In this document: positions 46,593 through 57,805 of the stretch, in pieces
How positions within the stretch are numbered: position 1 is the stretch's first letter
Layout of the letters: the number at the start of each line of letters is the position of its first letter
The notes under the pieces: model-generated
What the model saw: the letters and a program-made list of their open reading frames with translations, nothing else
What the model was told of the DNA's origin: nothing
Databases searched by the model: none
Made by a program: the position numbers and the translations under genes
Source: Antilocapra americana
Lineage: Eukaryota; Chordata; Mammalia; Artiodactyla; Antilocapridae
Length of the DNA stretch: 64,000 nt
Reading direction: 5' to 3'
Assembly (NCBI GenBank): GCA_007570785.1
Contig: ML660211.1
Span: 417,352 to 481,351 of the forward strand

Positions 46593-48980
46593 TAAGGCCA
46601 ATAGTACTTGATTATAGAACTTCCACATATACATGTATTTATGTATATTTATATACAGGCACACACAAACACTAAAGACTATTTTAACAATTATGTATTG
46701 TCAAAAACTATTGTCAAATTAGAAAAGTCAAGATAGTCGGTAGAAAAACTTTTAGATTCAACAAACAAGAGTTTCACAGTATGCTATCTAGATTTAATGG
46801 ATTTAGGGATGAATGGAAGTGGAAAAAGAAGAGAATGAGTGATGAAAAATCTAACTTGGTTCTAAAGCAGAAATAAGAGAAATTTCCACAACTAGAGTGG
46901 CATAAAGCAAAGTCTTCATGGAAAAGTCTCCTCTACATATGGAGAACTTCATGTATATTTAAGTTCTACTCTAGCCAATGAGTAGAATAAAAATGAAATA
47001 CATATACTGAATATCATAGAAAAGAAGGAATAACCAGAATTATAGTGCTAACAGGTAGAAGTTCAGTTACAGACAGGGAGATGTTCTATTTTTAGGAGAA
47101 TGTGCACTGCTTTCATTGTAACATGAGTGAAGTAGCAAGGGATGGTACAGAGTCAAAGTTTTCATAGGTGGAAGACTTTCTGTCTGCTATACAAATTATC
47201 TTAACTGTATTGCTCGGGTGCCCATCACCACTTCTGTACAATACCATCAAGAGATAAGGAAATAAACATTATTGGGCAATTGAAACTGTAATACTTAGAA
47301 ATTAAAATAAATTAGAAAGAAAGATGTTTGCTTCACACTTCATTCCAAAAACTTTTACATTAATCATGTAGAATTTAGAGGCAGGATTAGTGATAAATTG
47401 TGGAAGTGTTTAGCAATCTGACAATTATGCCTTCAGGGCCTAATGAAATAAAAAGAACATCTAATGCCTGCTGGTTTTATCTCACTATTCCACTCCTGCA
47501 ATACCCAAGATTTATTCAGGCCTGAAATGAAGAGTCTAAGGTACTCAGCATCCATTAGTTCCTTATCAAGACTCATAATATTGATAATCCTATGGTTCGC
47601 TTACCTTTTTCTCCCTTCATGGAGTAATGGGAGAGGAGTTACAAACATATATTTAATAGTATTATATACTCTATACAAGTTTTAGATTTATATGTGAGGA
47701 GTGAGGACTCACTGATGAATTTTAAACAGACCAATATATAAGATTTCAATATATATGTGCTAGGAAGACAAACTGCAACAATCAACGGAAAAATACATGG
47801 ATTTGACAAGAAAAGAGTTAGTGTGGGTTAAACTGACTGATAATGGAAATGAAGAAGAGCAGGTAAAATTAAAGGATATTTATAAAAATGTATCAAAACA
47901 ATGAGGTTCCTGGTTCATTGCAATGGTGGAATTGAAGCATACAAAGAAAATATTCCTGTTGGTATACCTAGAGTTTCATGAAATCTTTATGGAAAGTGCT
48001 CGTTGCTAATTGTAAAAGAATAAGTTACCATAATCTTCAAAGAAGTCAGGTACTTCCCTCATTTAGAACATTAACTAATGTGATTGAATTTGTTTCTTGA
48101 TCTTAAACAATCTACCTACAACTCATAAAATAAAATACTGTCAGGGTTATTCAGTATAATAAGTGTTATAGTGTCTTGAATTTGTAATTAACAACATGAA
48201 AAAGAACACTATATGTTTTGTGACTTTTACAAAGACTTAAATAATAAAATATTAACAAAAGCACAGCATATCTAAAATAATTAAAATAGACACTGTGACC
48301 ATATATTAATTATGTGAAAATTAATTCATCATCTTATAAATATCTTTTATACTATCTAAACCCTACTTATAAAATAATTTTTCTTTAGGGAAAATATTCT
48401 GCCTCGCTGCTCTTTGTGAAGAAAATATATTATTTGAATTTCAGTAGAAGATACTTTTTTTAAACTTTTATTCTGTTAGAGTAAATGTTTAGGATATAAT
48501 TTAATTGTTCTCCTATCTTTCATAAACTACTTATATTGAACTCATATAATTTATGATATCAGCAGAAATTAAATTATACCCTTGTGTTCAGTTGGGAATC
48601 ATTTTTTAAATAATCTGACATCAGAAAGTAAAAATCTTTTTCTAATATATGATAATTGTAGTTCATTATGAAAATGGGACAAACTGCTAACATTCTCATT
48701 TCAGGGAAAAAAAACAGAATGTGAGACTCAACTGATTTAATGAAATTATGAGTTTGAAAGGGGAAATTATCATAAATGTGCAATAAAATCTCCATTAAAA
48801 TAATAAATAATCAAGTCCAAGTAGTTTATAAATATACAGCTTGATCTGTTACTACTCTCAGTAACACACCAAACCATACAACAATCTCAAAATATTAATA
48901 TATTTTCTTTGAAAACTTGTAAAGAGTATTATGTCTTATTCTAGTTAAAGTGCTTCAAAACGTAATTGACAAGTCTAATA
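46593..48980. other. Unassigned AT-rich DNA next to a possible exon
   Basis: No repeat family recognised over 2.4 kb, unusual in this window. It would be the 3' UTR or downstream region of the candidate exon at 48981-49253 if that exon is real. A 73-codon frame at 47464-47685 has no motif. Confidence 0.4.
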
Positions 48981-49253
48981 TTAAGCAAATTCAAACCAAG
49001 CACCCACTTTTTCATTTAAATTTAGTATTTGCACATTTTCCTTCAATGATCCTGAAGAAGCGATCAATGAGTTGCCATTAAAGTGGAATGAATTTACAGC
49101 TTGCTCCTGCAAATAGCTGAGGACATTTACAGTCATATGCTCTTCTGACAGTTGGGATATGATGGCACTGTCATTCATACAGAAGATGCTATGATTGCAA
49201 CATATAGAATGTGATGAATGTGTAGGTAATTTATCAATTGAAAAATCATCAGC
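48981..49253 (-). CDS. Possible terminal coding exon of an unidentified gene
   Basis: Directly after a splice-acceptor-like sequence (a pyrimidine run 'cttctttttttgtcc' and 'gttttag' on the minus strand, AG at 49255-49254) a frame stays open for 90 codons and ends in TAA at 48981-48983. It starts ADDFSIDKLP and ends KVGAWFEFA. The composition is balanced and hydrophilic, with Ser, Asn and Glu, and looks more protein-like than the AT-driven frames nearby. It lies in sequence I cannot assign to any repeat. I recognise no domain. A frame this long can arise by chance, no upstream exon was found, and the first 75 bases have no ATG, so the call is tentative. Confidence 0.35.
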   Translation of the reverse strand, partial: ADDFSIDKLPTHSSHSICCNHSIFCMNDSAIISQLSEEHMTVNVLSYLQEQAVNSFHFNGNSLIASSGSLKENVQILNLNEKVGAWFEFA

Positions 49254-49454
49254 CTAAAACATCACACTGGACAAAAAAAGAAGTGCATTTCTCTTTATAA
49301 AATATAAGATGTATTTTGATTACAATTTAATACCTCATATTTTTTCACAATTCTTTCCTCGTTGTTCTGGCCTCCAACACCATCTGACCTCAACTACAGT
49401 CTCCCAAACGCTGATGCCAGTGTCTCTAGCCACTAGGTGATTCTGTTTTTAATT

Positions 49455-50878
49455 ATTAAGGAGTCACCATGCTGTTTTTCACAGTGACTCTACAATTTCA
49501 CATTCCCACCAACAGTGCAGAGGAGTTCTATTTGTTCACATCCTCAGAAACACTTTAATCTGCTTTTTAAAAATAGTAGCCATCCTACAAAGTATGAGGT
49601 AGTGTATCATTGGAATTTTTATTTCAATTTCCCTAATGATTAATGATTGTTGAGTATATTTCCACATGCTTGTCATTTGTATATATTCTTTGGAGAATTG
49701 TCTAATTAAAGTACCATTCTTGAATTGGGTTTTTTCTACTTTTGTTGTTAAATTGTAGTCGTTCTCTGTATATTTTGAATACTAATCACTATGTGATATA
49801 TGATCTGCAAATATTTTCTGCCATCCTCTGTGTTCCATTTTTATTCTGTTGATAGTATAATTAGGTGCACAATTATTTAAAATAATTTTGTGAAGTCTAT
49901 TTTTTGCTAATACCTTTGACAGCATATTCAAGAAATCATTGCTAAATCCAATGCTGTGAAGTTTCAAAGATTTAGCTTTTATTTTTATTTTTAGTTCTTT
50001 GATTCATTTTGAATGCTTTGTATATGGTGTTAGGTAAAGATACAGGTTTATTCTTTTTGCATGTGAATATCCAACTTTCCTAGCACAATTTGCAGCAAGA
50101 CTATCCTCTTTTCATTAAATGGTCTAGCATCCTTGTCAAAATTATTTGAACATATATATTAGGGTTCATTTCTGGGTTGCTCATTGTAATCCACTGACCT
50201 ATATTTCCAACTTTATGTCAATATCATACTGTTTGTTTGGAGTCCAAAAGTTTTGTAGTCCATTTTGAAATGAAAAAAATGTCAGGCTACCAGCTTTGTT
50301 CTTTTTCAAGCCTGTTTTAGCTAGCCTGGTTTCATTGAGATTCTATATATATTTTAGGATTGGTTTTTCTATTTCCATAAAAAGTACCATTAGGATTTTG
50401 ATATGAATTGCATTGAATCTATGGATTGCTTTGGGTAGTATCAACATCTTAATATTTAATCGTCCAATGCAGGAAAATAGGCTATATTTCCATTTATTTA
50501 TATCTTTTTAAATTTCTTTCAGCAGTATTTTGCACTTTTCACTGTTCAAGCCATATGTCTCTGTAGATGTTTATTATCCACCTCATTGACAAAGCGTTTT
50601 ATTCTATTTGATGCTATTACAATTATAATTGTTTTCTTAGTTTTCTTATTATGTTATTCATTGTTATTATATAGAAATGAAATGCAACTGATGCCATTTT
50701 TTGTTGACTTTGTGTTACTTTGCTGAATTTAGTAGTTCTAATAGGTGTGTGTGTGTGTGTGTGTGTGAGCTCTTCATGCTTTCTACATTAAGATCCAATA
50801 TTTCAAACTCTTTCATTAGTATTATATTTGTTATGGTGACCTGTAATCAGAGATCTTTGATGTTATTGTTACAAAAGA
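49455..50878 (-). mobile_element. Old L1 ORF2 piece (L1M-type), RT C-terminal half
   Basis: The plus strand reads the inverse of ORF2: 'cattcccaccaacagtgca', 'aagaaatcattgctaaatcc', 'ctttgggtagtatcaac' and 'actttgctgaatttagtag'. It is strongly diverged with no long frame. It ends at a Tigger element at 50880. Confidence 0.75.
50745..50767. repeat. (GT)n microsatellite
   Basis: About eleven GT units lie within the old L1. Confidence 0.9.
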
Positions 50879-50879
50879 A

Positions 50880-51108
50880 TATGATTTGCTGAGGGCTCAT
50901 ATGATGATTAGCACTTTTTAGCAATAAAGTATTTTCAATTAACTTTTTAAGATATTATGATATTGTACACTTAGTAGACTACAGTATAGTGTGAATATAA
51001 TTTTTATATGCACTTAGCAAAAATATTATATGACTCACCTCATTGCAGTATTTACTTTACTGTGGGTGATTTGAATCTGAACCCTCAATATCCTTAAGGT
51101 AAGTCTGT
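50880..51108 (-). mobile_element. Tigger-type (pogo/mariner) DNA transposon fragment
   Basis: The text 'tttagcaataaagtatttt', 'gtacacttagtagactaca', 'gtatagtgtgaatataa' and the end 'tatccttaaggtaagtctg' matches the inverse of the Tigger1-type 5' end (CAGGCATACC... terminus). It interrupts old L1 sequence. Eutherian age. Confidence 0.65.
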
Positions 51109-51109
51109 A

Positions 51110-51505
51110 GTGTGCTTTTGTTTTCATTCATCTCTAGGTATTTTCTAATTCCCTTTGTGATGCCTTCTTTTTCTATTGATTGTTATAGAGTGTGTTGTTT
51201 ATATAAATTTTTAAAATTTTTGCATTTTATTCTGTTATTTATATCTAGCCTTGTTGCATTGTCATCAGAAGAAAATAGTCTATATCATATATTTTTAAAT
51301 TTACTGAGACTTAACTTTTGGCTTAACATATCTATCCTAGAAAATGTCTCTTGTGCACTTGAGAAAAATGTGTATTCTGTTGATTTGGGGAAGAGTGTTC
51401 CATGTATTTCTGTTATATCTAATTGGTTTATTGTATTATCAAGTATCTATTTGTCTAGTTCTCATCCATCTGGTTGTTTTATCTAGTATTAAGAGCATGG
51501 GGACA
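51110..51505 (-). mobile_element. Old L1 ORF2 piece (endonuclease-side region)
   Basis: The plus strand reads 'aggtattttctaattcccttt', 'gcattgtcatcagaagaaaa', 'tgtgcacttgagaaaaatg' and 'tgtgtattctgttgatttg', the inverse of the L1 endonuclease-RT linker. It may belong to the same L1 as 49455-50878 with about 1.5 kb missing, or to another copy. Confidence 0.7.
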
Positions 51506-51840
51506 CTGGCCCTTTAAATCCCTGAAGGCCATTTCAGATCTCTGCTATTTGGATGAAAAGTTCTTTTGGTCTAGTTGTGCAAGCTGCTCTTGAAATGTTT
51601 GCAAGGCTGCCTGTAACAGGCCTGGGAAATGGAAAATGGGTTGCTGATACTGTAATTGAGCTCTGAAACTGATCAAAATTAAGCACAACTTATTGTCCAA
51701 GCCACCCTTCAAAGGTGAAAATCTTCATAGACCCCAGAGTTCCAAAATGGTTACATGAGACAGTCAGTGAGATCGCTATCTCGGTGAAGAGAGATTCCTG
51801 CCGCTTCTCATTCCACCATCTTCCCAGAATCCTTCACTGC
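51506..51840 (-). repeat. Possible inverted L1 5' leader
   Basis: A GC-richer stretch with 'attccaccatcttcccag' near 51808-51826, like an inverted L1 start. It is placed correctly to be the leader of the minus-strand L1. Weak evidence. Confidence 0.3.
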
Positions 51841-52309
51841 CTAATATATTACATCCTCTTGGGGACTTACCGCACCAGAAAACACTTCACTGAGATGCAG
51901 GTATTATCCATAATCCAAACTACATCCCCTTATTCTTAGTAACTCTGACTATACTCAATTTAATAAACTGCCTAGAGATTACACTGGAAACTTGAATTAT
52001 GTTACACTTCTATTATTTTGATTGTTAAATAAGAAATTTTTAAGATTTTATGTTAAGCCTATATTGAATCAATATTATTATCCTATGAATGTAATTGTTT
52101 TAAAATATGCCTAAATTTGAAAAACAGTTTCCTAATTGACATGGTCCTTTTTTAGAGTTTGGTTTTCAGTTGAATTTTAATACACAAAAAATACATTATT
52201 TTTATGTTAATGTTTAGAGGCACAGATGCTATCAACTGGAAGTTTTACTTCAAGTAGATACCATAATCTTGGTGAGAACCTCTTTCAGTTTGTGTTTGTC
52301 TAAATGTAT
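51841..52309. other. Unassigned AT-rich DNA
   Basis: Nothing recognised. Confidence 0.4.
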
Positions 52310-52730
52310 TTTTAGCAACTCTGTAGTGGCAAAAATCTGGAAACAATAAAATCTTCAAGGAATGCAGATGTGTCTAAATATTCTGAAACAATAACATTTT
52401 GAAAATAAGTAAAACATAAAAATATTTTAAAATATGATTAATCTTTAAAATATAATATTAAGTGGAAAATACATTTCATAAATATGATTTCCTTATATTG
52501 AATTTAAAATGATTAATAATAAATGATACATATTTCAGTAATCCTATATATTTTATGAAACTGTATAGTGTGTATGTGCATGTTGACACATACATGTATA
52601 TAAAGCAAGAGCATGATAAACAAAAGATTAAGGAAAACTAAAAAGCAATTATTTCTTCAGTGAAGGAAGGCAGATTGAAAAGATTGGAGAGAAACACATT
52701 GATAGCTACAATTTAATGATGATTGTTTTA
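52310..52730 (+). mobile_element. Very old L1 3' end (L1ME/MC-like)
   Basis: The words 'gtggcaaaaatctggaaaca', 'atattaagtggaaaata' and 'gaaactgtatagtgtgta' resemble the end of ORF2 and 3' UTR of old L1 families. Highly diverged; the subfamily is uncertain. Confidence 0.4.
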
Positions 52731-53237
52731 ATTTTTATATTGGATGGTGGGTTATAGCTACTGATATCATTGTTAAGATAAAATTAAAGATTATCACAAT
52801 TGAATAATATCTAATGTTGAGATAAAAGTTTTAGAAATAGTTTAATTCTGTAATCTGAATTAAATAAGTGAAGATGCAAAAACCTAGACATTACAGAAAA
52901 TCCCACAGGCTCTTGATTTTTAAATTATATACATAAGACAATAAGCTACTTGGGTCAGAACAAGCAACTAACCAAAAGAGTCTAAATAAAAAACATACCT
53001 TCAGAAAGAGTCATTCTTTGAGTATTGGAGAAAATGTAACACACATTAAAACAATAATGAGATTTTATAAACAATGACTTTGGAATCCCTAAAAGACTGA
53101 TAAAACCAAGGTATGTAGGAGGAAAAGATAACTTTATGAATTGCTATTCTATTGAACAATATCAACATCATGGAAAACATTCTGACATATCTAGTGAGTT
53201 AATACTATTTAACTTGTACTTTCTTTTATATATATAC
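52731..53237. other. Unassigned AT-rich DNA
   Basis: Nothing recognised. Confidence 0.4.
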
Positions 53238-53244
53238 CTAAGCA

Positions 53245-53437
53245 AGCTCATGCCCAGTTTATCAGTCATGTCAAATTCTTTGTGACCCTATGGACCACAG
53301 CCTGCCAGGCTCCTTTGTTCATGGAATGGGTTGTCATTTCCTGCTTTAGGAAATCTTCCCAACCTAGGGATCAAACTTGTGTCTCCTGCACTGGCAGGTG
53401 GATTCTTTACCCCTGAACCACCTGGAAAGTCCCATTT
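53245..53437 (-). mobile_element. Bov-tA SINE, internally shortened
   Basis: From 'agctcatgcccagtttatca' to 'gaaccacctggaaagtccc'. The part around 'ggattctccaggcaagaata' is missing at about 53325. A short duplication, ctaagca, lies at 53238-53244 and 53438-53444. Confidence 0.85.
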
Positions 53438-53444
53438 CTAAGCA

Positions 53445-54966
53445 TACAGGCATGTTAAATTGGGTCCAGATCTCTGGCCCTGTGGGAAAGCCCTCCAAAC
53501 AATTTCCAGGCATAAATACACACACACACACACACATTTCTAGACATTCAACTTTCCTATATACTCAGTTCTCAATTCTTTTGGCCTGATAGAAGGACAA
53601 CACTACTCTCTTTGTGACCATCTGCTGGATATTTTCCACTCTTACACCTACTCTTGACCCTTCAACAATAGGCATTTCTCCTTTGAAAAAGAAAGATACA
53701 CTCCTCATCCACTTGGAATCTGCCCATTGTGTACTGCCAAGCACCAAAGTGACAATGAAAAGATTGATTCCAGAGAAGCTTTCTTTAATGCTCACTCAAG
53801 AGAACCAGAATCTTCCTTTACAGCTTTCTATGAATCCTTTAGAACAGCAAAAGTAATAATTGCTAGTAAAGCTAATTACTTTTGAATGGAATAGGAAAAT
53901 TTATAATTAATTAATAAAGCTAATTTTAATTAGTTAATCATATATATATATATATTTATACACACATATATATTTGAAGATTTTAAGAGAAATCAAATGT
54001 TTCAAAATTCTCTGATTGAAATGTGCAATATGAATTGCTCTCTCTTTCACTCCATCTACCTGGTGAGTGACATGCTACAGGTACAACTACATGCCTCTTC
54101 AGCCTGGTTCCAGATTGAAGAAACACAGGTAATGGGACATGCCATTCTTATACCAGAGGGAAATAGTATGAGAGTGTGTGAAACACTTCAGTGACATCTA
54201 CAGCTTCTTTTTGAAACTAACTTTCCTTGTACCACTGGTTCATCATCTTTTGAAGAACAATTCACAACCAAGGCTAATGTCAATGGCTGAGGGAAGCACA
54301 GAAACCCACATATCAGGAGATAGGAATATATAATCCTCTATGAGAACATCAGTGAATGATTTGGAAAATAATAAATGCTACCACATGCTTATCTCTAGGT
54401 TGTTCAACAAGTTTCATGACTATTAACAAACAATAAATTATGTACAAACTTCAGGATCAATTTATCATTGTCATTTTAGCTTATATTCTATGAAATATGT
54501 AGAAAAATTCTGAACATGAGGTCCTATTTTTATTGAGATACTTATTGCTCCCAAAAGGTAAAAAAAAAAAAAAGATATTAACACATACCTACACATTTAC
54601 TAAAGGAAAACCACACCTTAAGCACATTGCTTGATTGAACAATTTTATCTAATAGAATATCACCTTATTGCAAATGAAGAGGAACAACATATTGATTTAT
54701 ATTTTGATTTCACAGTTTATTATAAAAATGTATACATTTACACATTGTAATTTATCTGCATGTTGTTAATTGCTACTCCAGTTCCCCCTAAAAAGTCCCA
54801 TTTTTTCTGTGGCTTCCCTAATAATCCCTCAACTAGCAGGCACCCTAACCTATACAAACTGAACCATGGTGAGGTGTACCTCTTTTCATCATCCATTACT
54901 TACACCATGTTGTTTGTCCTGGTATGCTATTAATGATAAGCCCTCATATAGGCTACTATTGTTCTT
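53445..54966. other. Unassigned DNA with small simple repeats
   Basis: No family recognised. It contains a CA run (53516-53537), a TA run (about 53940-53956) and a run of As (about 54559-54573). Open frames 53614-53856 and 53997-54194 have real ATGs but no motif I can name. Confidence 0.4.
53516..53537. repeat. (CA)n microsatellite
   Basis: About ten CA units. Confidence 0.9.
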
Positions 54967-54975
54967 CTAGGCATG

Positions 54976-55191
54976 CATGAAAGTGAAAGTGAAGTCTCTC
55001 AGTCATGTCTAACTCCTTGTGACCCCATAGACTGTAGCCCACCAGGCTCTTCTGTCCATGGGATTCTCCAGGCAAGAACACTGGAATGGGTTGCCATTTC
55101 CTTCTCCAGGGGATCTTTCTGACCCAGGAATCGAACCCTGGTCTCCAGCATTGCAGGCAGACTCTTTACCATCTGAGCCACCAGGGAAGTC
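54976..55191 (-). mobile_element. Bov-tA SINE with 9-bp target duplication
   Basis: Complete minus-strand order from 'atgaaagtgaaagtgaagtc' to 'gagccaccagggaagtcc'. The duplication ctaggcatg flanks it at 54967-54975 and 55192-55200. Well preserved, so fairly young. Confidence 0.9.
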
Positions 55192-55200
55192 CTAGGCATG

Positions 55201-55695
55201 GATACACAATCATGTGTACTCTCCACTCTCTACCACTCTATTGTTTTAAGCCCCTGCTTCCCTTAGGGGCTTGTAACAGTCTCTTCTTTGCTGATCTAAA
55301 TACATAATGCCTTTAGGGTCCCCAGAAGTGGACTCTGAGACAAGGATTTTAGCTAAAGCGGTTTGTGTTTGAAGGAAAGAATCACTAGTTCAGGAGTATG
55401 ACAGCAATTCAAGTTAGGTTAGGGAAACACTCAATTAAAAAAAGATACATAAACATTCAATAAGGAGAAGATGGCTGCTGTCCAAGGGTCAATACATACA
55501 TATATAAGTACATATGTGTGTGTGTGTGTGTGTATTTAGACAGTTTCTATCGGAGGTGACTGCCCTTTAATCTTGATGAAATCTTATCAGTTAAAGACCA
55601 CTAGAACCACCTGTAATCTGACAAAATGATGTTTATTGATTCCATCCTGTACAGGAGGGAACTTGAGAAGAACCAAGGAGAACTGCTCAAGAAGA
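55201..55695. other. Unassigned DNA with a TG run
   Basis: No family recognised. A TG microsatellite of about ten units lies at 55515-55533. Confidence 0.4.
55515..55533. repeat. (TG)n microsatellite
   Basis: About ten TG units after a TA-rich lead-in. Confidence 0.9.
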
Positions 55696-55699
55696 AAGA

Positions 55700-55913
55700 G
55701 TGTGTGTGTGCTCAGACACTTGTCATGTCTTACTCTTTGCCATCCTATGGCCTGTAGCCTGACAGGCTGCTCTGTCTATGGGATTCTCTAGGCACAAATA
55801 CTGGAGTAGGCTGCCATGCCCTTCTCCAGGGGATCTTCCCAACCCAGGGATAGAACGTGTGTCTCCTGCATTGCAGAGAGATTCTTTACCCACTGACCCA
55901 CCTGGGTAGCCCC
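55700..55913 (-). mobile_element. Bov-tA SINE
   Basis: From 'agtgtgtgtgtgctcagac' to the inverted head 'ctgacccacctgggtagcccc'. All the usual blocks are present. Confidence 0.87.
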
Positions 55914-56053
55914 AATGAAGGAAAGGCTATTTAGTATGGTTCGGGTTCCAAAGAAGAACCCTGTGGAGAATTTAAGAGAACTAGGTACCAGTTCACGGTT
56001 GTTTGCTGTTTTTGCAACAGGACTGGGAGAAACAAGGATTAAGAATGACTGTA

Positions 56054-57805
56054 GCCTAAGATGGTGGAGGAATAATACAGGGAGATTACTTTCTCCCCCC
56101 ACAAATTCATCAAAAGAACATGTGAACGCTGAGCAAATTCCACAAAGCAACTTCTGAATGCTGGCAGAGGACATCAGGCACCCAGAAAGGCAGCCCATTG
56201 TCTTTGAAAGGAGGTAGGACAAAATATGAAAGATAAAAAGAGAGACAAAAGAGGTAGGGATGGAGATCCGTCCCAGGAATGGAGCCTTAAAAGAGAGAGA
56301 AGATTCCAAACACCAGGAAACACTCTCTCCCACAGGTCTGTGGTGAGCCTTGGAATCTCAGAGGGCAAAATAACTGGGAGGAAAAAATAAATAAAACCCA
56401 CAGATTACGTGCCTAACAGCAACTCCCAGAGGAGTAGCAGCCCAGACGCTTGCATCCCCCACTAGTAAGTGGGGGCTAGACAGGGAGGCGTGGGCTGCAT
56501 TGCTTAGGGTAAGGATCAGGCCTGAATGCCCCGAGAGCAATCTGAGGGACCTAACTTGAGACAGCAACTCAGACTGTGAGATAGCTATTCCACCAAAGCC
56601 CTAATCTAAGACACTGCCACGCCTGCTCACAGAACAAAGGACTGAGCAGAGGGAGCTGGCTGCAGACCAGCCCATCCTGCACCGGAGACAGGCAGATGAA
56701 GGCAGCCAGAGCCAGAAACTGGCAATTGTAGTCCCAGAGAGGCATCCTCTACCAAACTGCAAGCAGACTTCATTGCTAACCAAGACTTCTTGGGATTCTG
56801 GATGGTCGACATCTGCTGGGTTGTAGCCAGGGATCAGTTCCCTAGAAAAGACACATGGCACACCTGAGAAGGCATGCCTGTTGTACACCCAGTAAACCAA
56901 GTGGCTGAGACAGGGGAGGTGATAAGATGCAGCTTTCAACTGGGGGCAGCTGCGTTTGCCCCGCACCTGGTCACCTGAGCTGCTCAGACCTGGGAAGGGC
57001 ACAAAAGGCAGCCCCAACCAAGTCTGAGCCTTTGTGGAGTACCCGAGAACCTGAACCTGAGCAGCTTAGACCCGGGGAGTCCGTGCAACCCAGGGCCTGC
57101 CTCAGACAGTTCCTGGCAGAGCAACCAAGGGCCTAAAAGCACACACACAGTGAGCGGGGGCAAACCCAGTGTGGCCGAGACACTGCCAGCACTCCCCACA
57201 CATGCCAGGGATATTTGTTTGCAGTGTTCCTCCCTCCCCACAATACGACTGAACAAGTGAGCCTAAAAAAAAGTGACCACCACCGCCCCTCTTGTGTCAG
57301 GGTGGAAATTAACCATTGAAGAGACCAGCAAACAGAAGAAGCTAAAATCAACAGAAAGAACCACTTTGGAAATGACAAGTGTAATAGATTAAAACCCTGT
57401 AGTTAGCACCAACTACATAGGAAGGGGCCTATAGACCTTGAGAAGTATAAGCCAGATCAAGGAACTATCTGTAAGTGAACTGACCCCACACTGTCCGCAA
57501 TAGCTCCTGAGAAAGTCCTAGATATATTTTTACTATTATCATTTTTTTTAATCTGTGCTTTTTGGTATTTGTTATCAACTTTGTACCTTTAAGAACCCAA
57601 TCTCCAGTACTCATTTTTACTTGGGAGCGAGATCACTGGCTTGATTGCTCTCTCTCTCTTTTGACTCTCCTTTTTCTCCATCAGGTCACTTCTATCTCCC
57701 TTCTCCCCCTTTTCTTCTCTACTCAACTCTGTGAATCTCTTTGTGTGTTCCAGGCTGTGGAGAACACTTAGGGAAATGATTACTGGCTGTGAAAAGAGAA
57801 AAAGG
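56054..57805 (+). promoter_or_regulatory. Bovine L1 5' UTR
   Basis: GC-rich leader with the bovine L1 landmarks 'aacatgtgaacgctgagc', 'ggcagaggacatcaggc' and 'ccaggaaacactctctcc'. In active elements this holds the sense promoter. On the opposite strand several frames are open (56601-57017, 56627-56812, 56984-57256). The first lacks an early ATG and the second begins with ATG. None has a known domain. Confidence 0.85.

Noticed and set aside
46593..48980. Search for a 3' UTR polyadenylation site downstream of the candidate exon
   Set aside because: AT-rich sequence gives many ttattt/tttatt matches on the plus strand (aataaa on the minus), so none can be singled out.
55248..55273. 8-bp stem aagcccct/aggggctt
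   Set aside because: Looks like a terminator hairpin, but this is mammalian DNA without T-run context; expected by chance.
55788..56333. 181-codon minus-strand open frame
   Set aside because: It spans a SINE, a short unassigned spacer and the start of the L1 leader, begins with no recognised domain, and is explained by chance in a GC-richer patch.
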